A stretch of DNA of 62,912 bases, from contig JAHFDN010000016.1 in assembly GCA_023248995.1 (NCBI GenBank), positions 1 through 62,912 of the forward strand. The letters are read 5' to 3'. Source of the stretch: Candidatus Rokuibacteriota bacterium (GTDB lineage Bacteria; Methylomirabilota; Methylomirabilia; Rokubacteriales; CSP1-6). The position numbers and the translations under genes were made by a program. Shown here piece after piece: positions 57,629 through 62,912 of the stretch (positions are counted from its first letter, which is position 1; each line of letters begins with the position of its first letter). The notes beneath the pieces were generated by a model, which did not search any database, was not told where the DNA came from, and saw only the letters and a program-made list of their open reading frames with translations.

Positions 57629-58699
57629 TCAGGCGGGCTTGAAAAGGCGGACGAGCTCGTAGGCGACCACGGGCTTGGACCGGCCCCGAAGCTGGACCTC
57701 CCCGAACTTGCGGGTGACCACCAGGTCTTCGACCAGCGCGTGCGTGGCCTGGCCGATCAGGATCTGGCCGGGGCCGGCCAGCTCTTCCAGGCGGGCGCTG
57801 ATGTTGACGGCGTCCCCGATCACGGTGTAGTTCATCATCCGCTCGGAGCCCAGGTTCCCGACGATCGCCTCCCCCGAGTTGATCCCGACGGCCAGGCCGA
57901 GTTGCGAGCGGGGGCTGTCGCCCCACTCCTGCTTGAGTGCCTCGAAGGCGACGCGCATCTCTACAGCGGTCCGCACGGCGTTTAGGGCGTCGTTGTCGGA
58001 GCTGATGGGCGCCCCGTAGAAGGCCATGAAGCCGTCGCCGAGATATTTGTCGAAGGTGCCGTGGTTGTCGGCGACGATCTTGGTGAGGCGCGAGAAGGTC
58101 TGGTTGAGGGTCTCCATGACGTGCTCGGGCGGGACGGAGTCGGCGAACGTGGTGAAGCCCGTGAGGTCGGCGAAGAGGATGGTAACGAAGTCCCGCAAGC
58201 CCCCGAGCTTCAGGAGGCTCGCGTCCTCCAGGACCTTGGCGACCACCTCGTCGGGCAGGTAGCGGTTGAGGATCTTTTCCAGCAGCGCGTTCTTCTCGAT
58301 CACCTGCTGGCGGTAGAGCTTGGCCTTCACGAGGGCCTTGACCCGCGTCTGGAGCTCCACCATGTCCACGGGCTTGCTGAGGAACTCGTCGGCGCCCGCC
58401 TCGATGCCGCGGACCTTGTCGGCCACCTCCTGGAGGGCCGTGAGCATGAGCACTGGGATATTGCGCGTCTGCTCCCACTTCTTGAGGCGGCGACAGACTG
58501 CGAACCCGTCCTTGCCCGGCATCATGACGTCGAGGATGATCAGGTCGGGATTCGTCTCGGCGACCTTGAGGAGCGCTTCGTCCCCGTCGTAGGCGGTCAC
58601 CACCGTGTACGTCGCCGCCTCCAACATCTCGCGCAGGAGTGCGACGTTGTCGGGGTTGTCGTCGGCAACGAGGATGGTCGCCGTGAGTTCCTCAGCCAT
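57629..58699 (-). CDS. response regulator-class III adenylate/guanylate cyclase
   Basis: 356 aa. The receiver domain (1-125) has phospho-acceptor Asp57 in LIILDVMMP and Lys in EFLSKPVDM. The class III cyclase domain (about 165-350) has metal-binding TILFADLTGFTTFAD and DKYLGDGFMAFYG, and VIGDAVNISARLEE with the transition-state Asn/Arg. The Lys in DKYLGDG and the Asp in VIGDAVN suggest ATP rather than GTP. It is the last gene of a kinase-regulator-cyclase operon and overlaps the preceding regulator by 8 bases. Confidence 0.92.
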   Translation of the reverse strand: MAEELTATILVADDNPDNVALLREMLEAATYTVVTAYDGDEALLKVAETNPDLIILDVMMPGKDGFAVCRRLKKWEQTRNIPVLMLTALQEVADKVRGIEAGADEFLSKPVDMVELQTRVKALVKAKLYRQQVIEKNALLEKILNRYLPDEVVAKVLEDASLLKLGGLRDFVTILFADLTGFTTFADSVPPEHVMETLNQTFSRLTKIVADNHGTFDKYLGDGFMAFYGAPISSDNDALNAVRTAVEMRVAFEALKQEWGDSPRSQLGLAVGINSGEAIVGNLGSERMMNYTVIGDAVNISARLEELAGPGQILIGQATHALVEDLVVTRKFGEVQLRGRSKPVVAYELVRLFKPA

Positions 58700-59072
58700 T
58701 CTTCCGCTCCAGGATCTTGGTGATGGTTGGGATGAAGTTGGGGACGTCGATGGGCTTCGTCAGAAACTCGTCGCAGCCGGCCTCCAGGGTTTTCTCGCGA
58801 TCCCCGGGCATGGCGTGGGCGGTGACCGCCACGATAAGCGTGGAGGCGAACTCGGGCATCCGTCGCAGGATGCGGGCCACCGTCCACCCGTCCATCACGG
58901 GGAGCGACATGTCCAGCAGGATGAGGTCAGGACGGTGGGCGTGAGCCTGGCTGAGCGCCTCCCGGCCGTCACGGGCCTCGACGACCTGGAACTCCGCCAT
59001 CTCGAGGAGATTCTTGATGAGGGCCAGGTTGTCTTCGATGTCTTCCACGATGAGCACCCGGGGGGGCATCAC
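58692..59072 (-). CDS. single-domain response regulator
   Basis: 126 aa receiver: RVLIVEDIEDNLALIKNLLE, phospho-acceptor Asp54 in LILLDMSLPVMDG, Lys in EFLTKPIDVPNF. This is the DivK-like subtype common downstream of hybrid kinases. It begins on a GTG that overlaps the kinase stop (GTGA). It probably shuttles phosphate from the hybrid kinase to the receiver-cyclase. Confidence 0.93.
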   Translation of the reverse strand: MMPPRVLIVEDIEDNLALIKNLLEMAEFQVVEARDGREALSQAHAHRPDLILLDMSLPVMDGWTVARILRRMPEFASTLIVAVTAHAMPGDREKTLEAGCDEFLTKPIDVPNFIPTITKILERKNG

Positions 59073-61819
59073 ACGCCCGCTGGGTGCCGCGTGATGGCGC
59101 TCTGCACGTCGCTGATGAGTTTCTCCAGCGAGACCTGCCCTTTCTGGAAGAGCGCGTCGATTTTCCCGTCCAGCGCGGCCCGCTCGCGCTGGGTGAGATC
59201 CTTGGCGGTGAGGATCACGACCGGAATGTCCTTCGTGCTGGGCTCGTTCCGGAGATGCGTGAGCAGCTCGAAGCCGTCCATCACGGGCATGATCAGGTCG
59301 AGGACGATAAGGCGAGGGGCCTGCTGTTTGATCGCCTGCAGGGCTTGCTTGCCGTTGTAGGCCACTGCGACCGCGAAGTCCTTGAGCTCGAGCGCTTCCT
59401 TCACCACCACGGCCGACTCGTGGTCGTCGTCCACCACCAGAATGTATCCGGAGCCCGGGATGATGGAAAGGCGGGCCAACGCCTGGAAGAGCCCGTCGCG
59501 ATGGACCGGCTTGACGAGATAATCGGCCGCGCCGAGCGAGAAACCGAGCGACTTGTTGTCCACTGAGCTCATGATCACCACGGGAATCCCGGCGGTGATG
59601 GTGTTGGCCTTGAGGTCGTGAAGGACCTCCCAGCCGTCCTTGTTGGGCATGCGGACGTCCAGCATGATGAGGTCGGGCCGCGAGTCACGGGCAAGCCTGA
59701 CCCCTTCTTCGCCGTCGAGCGCGCGCAGGAGCTGGAAGTCGGCGTCCTTGAGGTTCTCCGCGATCAGCGTGTGGATTTCTGGGTCGTCGTCGATGACCAG
59801 GATCTTGCGCTTCCCCCTGAGGATCGGCGCCAGGGCTGCCACCCTGGCGGGCGCGGGCGACGGAGGGAGCACGATGGTCTCCGCCGCCGCGCTCGCGGCA
59901 ACCACCGGAAGGATGAGGGTGAACGTGGACCCCTCGCCCAGGCGGCTCTCGACCGAGATCGTCCCACCCATGGCCTCGACCAGCCGCTTGGTGATCGCCA
60001 GGCCGAGGCCGGTTCCCTCGTACTTGCGCGTCCGCGAGGTGTCGGCTTGGTAGAACTCCGTGAAGAGGTTGGCCAGGTCCTTGGCGTCCATGCCGATTCC
60101 CGTGTCCTGCACGGCGATGGTCACGCGGCCGCCCGAGACGAACTTCGCCCTGAGGGTCACGCTGCCCTCGTGCGTGAATTTCACCGCGTTCGACAGCAGG
60201 TTATTCAGGATCTGCAGAAGGCGAACCTCGTCGGAGGTGAGCGTCGGAATCGTCGGATCCACGTGGGCTTGGAGCGAGATCTTCTTCTCCACCGCCTTGA
60301 ATTCGAGGTTGCCGATCGCGGAGTCCACCAGCATCTTCAAATTGATGGGCGCGAGCTTCAACGTGAGGCGATCGGCTTCGATCTTGGAGAGATCGAGGAT
60401 GTCGTTGATCAGCTGCAGGAGGTTCTTGGCGTTGCGCACCACCCGCCCCAGGGCGTCGCGCTGCTTGTCGGAGACCTGCCCGAATGAGCCGGAGAGCACG
60501 AGGTCGCTGAAGCCGATGATGGAGTTGAGGGGCGTGCGGAGCTCGTGGGACATCTTGGCGAGGAAGTCCGACTTCATCTTGCTCATGCGGATCAGGTCTT
60601 CGTTGGCGCGCGCCACCTCTTCGGACTTCAGGGTGAGCTCCCGGGTGCGGTCGTTGACCTTCTGTTCCAGAGTCCTGAAGCTCTCCTTGATCTGCTCGGC
60701 CATAGTCCGGAAGCTCGACGCGAGGCGGGCGATCTCGTCCTTCCCTCTGAGGTCGATGGGCGTATCGAGGTGGCCGGCCCCGATCTCCTCCGCCGCCGTG
60801 GTGAGTACGCGGAGGCTCCGGGTGAGTCGCGCGGCCAGGAATAGGGCCGCGAGCCCCGCCAGGATGATGAGGATGGCCGACACGACGATGTAGTTGCGGA
60901 GCGCGCCGAAGACCCGGGTCTCGGAGGGGAGGTCCAGCGGGAGCAGCGTGAGCACGCGGAGGCCGCTGCCTGGGATGGGCGCGTGGGCGAAGATGTATCG
61001 CGTGCCGGCCAGGACGCCCCGGCCGTTTCCGGGCCGGCCCTCCCGGAGGTTCTGCAGCACGCGATTGCGCTGGTCGGCATTCTCCAAGAAGAAGTAGGAG
61101 AGGAAGACGCGATTCCCCTCCACGGACTCTGCCCGCAGCTCGAGCGGGATGAGGAGCCTGCCGCGCTCGTCGCCGAGGATAGTCCGGTAGAAGGTGCCCG
61201 ACAGCACCCCCTCGAAGGGCGCCGTGAAGTCCCGGGTGGTGGTCCACGCGATGAGGCTCCAGCCGGGAGCCTCCCGAGGAGCGACGCGCGTGGCAAGGAT
61301 GGAGTCGGGCCCCACGGCGATCGGCTGAAGCGTCACTCTCTCGCGCGCCCGGGCCAGGGGAAAGAGCGCGGCCTGGATGGCAGCGATCCGCTCCGCTGAA
61401 AGCGCGCGGGTCTGGATTTCGGTGATCCGCGTGCCCGGCGACGCCAGGAGCCCCTCGAGGTCGGGGTGGAGGCCCAGGAATTCCCGGATCAGGGAGCGGC
61501 AGGCGGGCGGGAGCTCCCCGCTGGGAGTGAAACACTTGCCCTCCTGCAGGCGCGCCCCGAGGAAGGTCAGCTCGCGGTCCAGCCGCTGGCCGACCGGGGT
61601 CAGGGCCCGGGCGACGGAGTCGTTGTGGGCGACCGCCGTGTTCCAATACCGGAGAGCGGCGCGCTCTTCAACTTCCTCCCGGCCGTGCCAGAGCAGATCC
61701 GCCCAGCCGAGGCCACCGAGAGCGGAGACCAGCGTGTTGATCCAGAAGAGGGCGGAAAACAAGAGGGGGGCGCCGATCAGGAGAAGAATGACGATCGTCA
61801 GCTTCGTTCGGATTGACAC
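59069..61819 (-). CDS. hybrid sensor histidine kinase with two C-terminal receivers
   Basis: 916 aa. TM1 (about 7-30), a periplasmic sensor domain (about 40-305) with two cysteines (Cys96, Cys107), TM2 (about 309-330), HAMP (about 331-385), then HisKA with His425 in [13 protein letters not shown]. HATPase has [15 protein letters not shown] and [15 protein letters not shown]. Receiver 1 has Asp721, receiver 2 has Asp841. No Hpt domain is present, so relay must pass through other proteins. The signal is unknown. Confidence 0.93.
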   Translation of the reverse strand: MSIRTKLTIVILLLIGAPLLFSALFWINTLVSALGGLGWADLLWHGREEVEERAALRYWNTAVAHNDSVARALTPVGQRLDRELTFLGARLQEGKCFTPSGELPPACRSLIREFLGLHPDLEGLLASPGTRITEIQTRALSAERIAAIQAALFPLARARERVTLQPIAVGPDSILATRVAPREAPGWSLIAWTTTRDFTAPFEGVLSGTFYRTILGDERGRLLIPLELRAESVEGNRVFLSYFFLENADQRNRVLQNLREGRPGNGRGVLAGTRYIFAHAPIPGSGLRVLTLLPLDLPSETRVFGALRNYIVVSAILIILAGLAALFLAARLTRSLRVLTTAAEEIGAGHLDTPIDLRGKDEIARLASSFRTMAEQIKESFRTLEQKVNDRTRELTLKSEEVARANEDLIRMSKMKSDFLAKMSHELRTPLNSIIGFSDLVLSGSFGQVSDKQRDALGRVVRNAKNLLQLINDILDLSKIEADRLTLKLAPINLKMLVDSAIGNLEFKAVEKKISLQAHVDPTIPTLTSDEVRLLQILNNLLSNAVKFTHEGSVTLRAKFVSGGRVTIAVQDTGIGMDAKDLANLFTEFYQADTSRTRKYEGTGLGLAITKRLVEAMGGTISVESRLGEGSTFTLILPVVAASAAAETIVLPPSPAPARVAALAPILRGKRKILVIDDDPEIHTLIAENLKDADFQLLRALDGEEGVRLARDSRPDLIMLDVRMPNKDGWEVLHDLKANTITAGIPVVIMSSVDNKSLGFSLGAADYLVKPVHRDGLFQALARLSIIPGSGYILVVDDDHESAVVVKEALELKDFAVAVAYNGKQALQAIKQQAPRLIVLDLIMPVMDGFELLTHLRNEPSTKDIPVVILTAKDLTQRERAALDGKIDALFQKGQVSLEKLISDVQSAITRHPAGV

Positions 61820-61899
61820 GGGAGACCGGTCCCCTAGGTCTTCTCTTGTCTCTCCCCGACGGGGAGCCGCGGCGTCAGTGTCGCCGGGGTGTAGAATGG

Positions 61900-61983
61900 T
61901 GCCGAAGCGGGGACTCGAACCCCGACACCCTTGCGGGCACTAGACCCTGAATCTAGCGCGTCTGCCAATTCCGCCACTTCGGC
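61900..61983 (-). tRNA. tRNA-Leu (CAG)
   Basis: Class II tRNA; acceptor GCCGAAG/CTTCGGC, anticodon loop TTCAGGG (anticodon CAG), T-loop GGTTCGAGTCC, variable arm GTGCCCGCAAGGGTGTC. CCA is encoded at 61899-61897. Confidence 0.96.
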
Positions 61984-62046
61984 TCGCATCCTTACGATAT
62001 CTTTAAACCTTACTACATGGCAGGGTTATCAAGTCAAGGAGACAGG

Positions 62047-62508
62047 ATGGCACCGGATCGGGTGGTGGTCACCAACCGCAAGGCCACCCATCTCTACGAG
62101 ATTCTGGAGACTTACGAAGCCGGCCTCGTCTTGCGCGGGACGGAAGTGAAATCGCTCCGGGAGGGCCAAGCCAACTTCAAGGACAGCTATGCCTTGGTCG
62201 AGGGGGGGGAGGCGTGGCTGGTGGGCTGCCACATCAACCCGTACCATCACGGGTCCGACGCCAATCACGACCCCGTGCGGCGGCGCAAGCTGCTGCTGCA
62301 CCGGGGCGAGATCAGCCGGCTCCTGGGCAAGGTTCAGGAGCGCGGGTTGACTCTGGTTCCCCTTCGCTTGTATTTTAAGAATGGGCGGGCCAAGCTGGAA
62401 CTGGGCCTGGGGCGCGGCCGGAAGCTTCGCGACAAGCGCCACGCCATCCGCGAGCGGGAGATGCGGCGCGAGATGGACAGGGCCGTGCGGGCCCGCCAGC
62501 GCGGCTGA
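62047..62508 (+). CDS. smpB: SsrA-binding protein SmpB
   Basis: 153 aa from the ATG at 62047, preceded by AAGGAG six bases upstream; a longer frame to 62017 is less likely. The beta-barrel core VVTNRKATHLYEILETYEAG, GTEVKSLREGQANFKDSYAL and HINPYHHGSDANHDPVRRRK are diagnostic. The tail is basic and enters the mRNA channel. It works with tmRNA, whose gene follows 59 bases later. Confidence 0.97.
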   Translation: MAPDRVVVTNRKATHLYEILETYEAGLVLRGTEVKSLREGQANFKDSYALVEGGEAWLVGCHINPYHHGSDANHDPVRRRKLLLHRGEISRLLGKVQERGLTLVPLRLYFKNGRAKLELGLGRGRKLRDKRHAIREREMRREMDRAVRARQRG

Positions 62509-62567
62509 GCGCGATGGTGTTCACAACACAGGTGCCCGCGCCCGGTCGGGGCGACGGGCGAGATATG

Positions 62568-62912
62568 GGGGTGACTGGTTTCGACGGGGATCAACGAGGC
62601 GCAGGTGGCATCTCGAGGTTCTCTCCCCTCGTAAAACCGAGAGAACGGTTATAGCTGCCGACACTCAGCTAAGTCTGGCCGCCTAAGAACGGCTAGCGTC
62701 CCGCCGGGTTGAGCCATCAGGGCCTGGACTTGGGGCGCCATATTCTGGTGGCTGGTCCTGAGCCCTGCCTCGGGGTGAGGGGCGAGAACTTTTGAGGCTG
62801 GCGGCCCAGGGATCCTGTCGGCAGGAGCCTCGGGTGGCGAGACTGAAAATACCGACTATTGATGTAGAAGCCTGACGCTGAGGGTTTCCGGACGAGGGTT
62901 CGATACCCTCCA
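62568..62912 (+). ncRNA. ssrA: tmRNA (ssrA), 3' end cut by window edge
   Basis: The start GGGGGTGACTGGTTTCGACG and the terminal T-arm GAGGGTTCGATACCCTC match tmRNA; the last few acceptor bases lie beyond the window. The tag reading frame starts at GCC (62657) after TAGCT and ends at TAA (62684-62686), giving ADTQLSLAA. The LAA end is the usual proteolysis signal. Confidence 0.93.

Overview
This GC-rich bacterial window is centred on a chromosomal replication origin. dnaA, dnaN, gyrB and gyrA run leftwards from about 38.8 kb. rpmH, rnpA, yidD, yidC, rsmG, parA and parB run rightwards from 39.2 kb. DnaA boxes lie in the dnaA-rpmH gap and two parS sites sit in front of parA. Most genes from 10 to 38.8 kb are on the minus strand and most from 39 to 57.5 kb on the plus strand, as expected if replication leaves from about 39 kb. 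Gene content and style (CaiB/CitE/MaoC acyl-CoA genes, glutaryl-CoA dehydrogenase, RND efflux, a TIGR04073 exosortase-associated protein, a UGA-recoded gene, very high GC) suggest an uncultivated soil or sediment lineage such as Candidatus Rokubacteria/Methylomirabilota. That assignment is inference.

Layout. 0-3.3 kb: an acyl-CoA module (CaiB/BaiF transferase, DJ-1/PfpI protein, CitE-type lyase, MaoC hydratase) and a small exported protein. 3.3-5.2 kb: a cluster of three DnaA boxes, a DGQHR-domain gene and greA. 5.2-10.1 kb: MarR regulator, lipoprotein adaptor and RND pump. 10.2-18.5 kb: PPOX protein, PpiD-like foldase, TrmI, two MFS transporters, glutaryl-CoA dehydrogenase and an HD phosphohydrolase. 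18.5-22 kb: a dTDP-rhamnose operon. 22-25.6 kb: a rhodanese/MoeB fusion whose catalytic-position cysteine codon is TGA, a lipoprotein HtrA, MoaB and a TIGR04073 protein. 25.6-31.2 kb: recR-ybaB-dnaX, SRP RNA, tadA, serS and tRNA genes including four different serine isoacceptors. 31.2-45.2 kb: the origin region plus mnmA. 45.3-50.8 kb: atpFHAGDC, with subunits a and c not present. 51-54.5 kb: receiver, HD-GYP, membrane protein and sensor kinase. 54.5-57.5 kb: two DUF507 genes, ubiX, a GT2 glycosyltransferase and a Gfo/Idh oxidoreductase. 57.6-61.8 kb: a hybrid kinase, response regulator and receiver-cyclase operon. 61.9-62.9 kb: tRNA-Leu, smpB and a tmRNA cut by the window edge.

The most notable signal is the MoeB/ThiF-like gene at 22162-23394. 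An in-frame TGA stands exactly where the family has its catalytic-loop cysteine. A GC-rich hairpin of bacterial-SECIS geometry follows at once, and full family homology continues to a TAG stop. It is best read as a selenoprotein E1-like sulfur-transfer enzyme. Other distinctive features are a dispersed two-hairpin intergenic repeat (four copies, with compensatory changes in one stem), an extra DnaA-box cluster about 35 kb from dnaA, a truncated jag remnant behind yidC, an RND pump with an extra hydrophobic insertion, and the serS/tRNA-Ser gathering.
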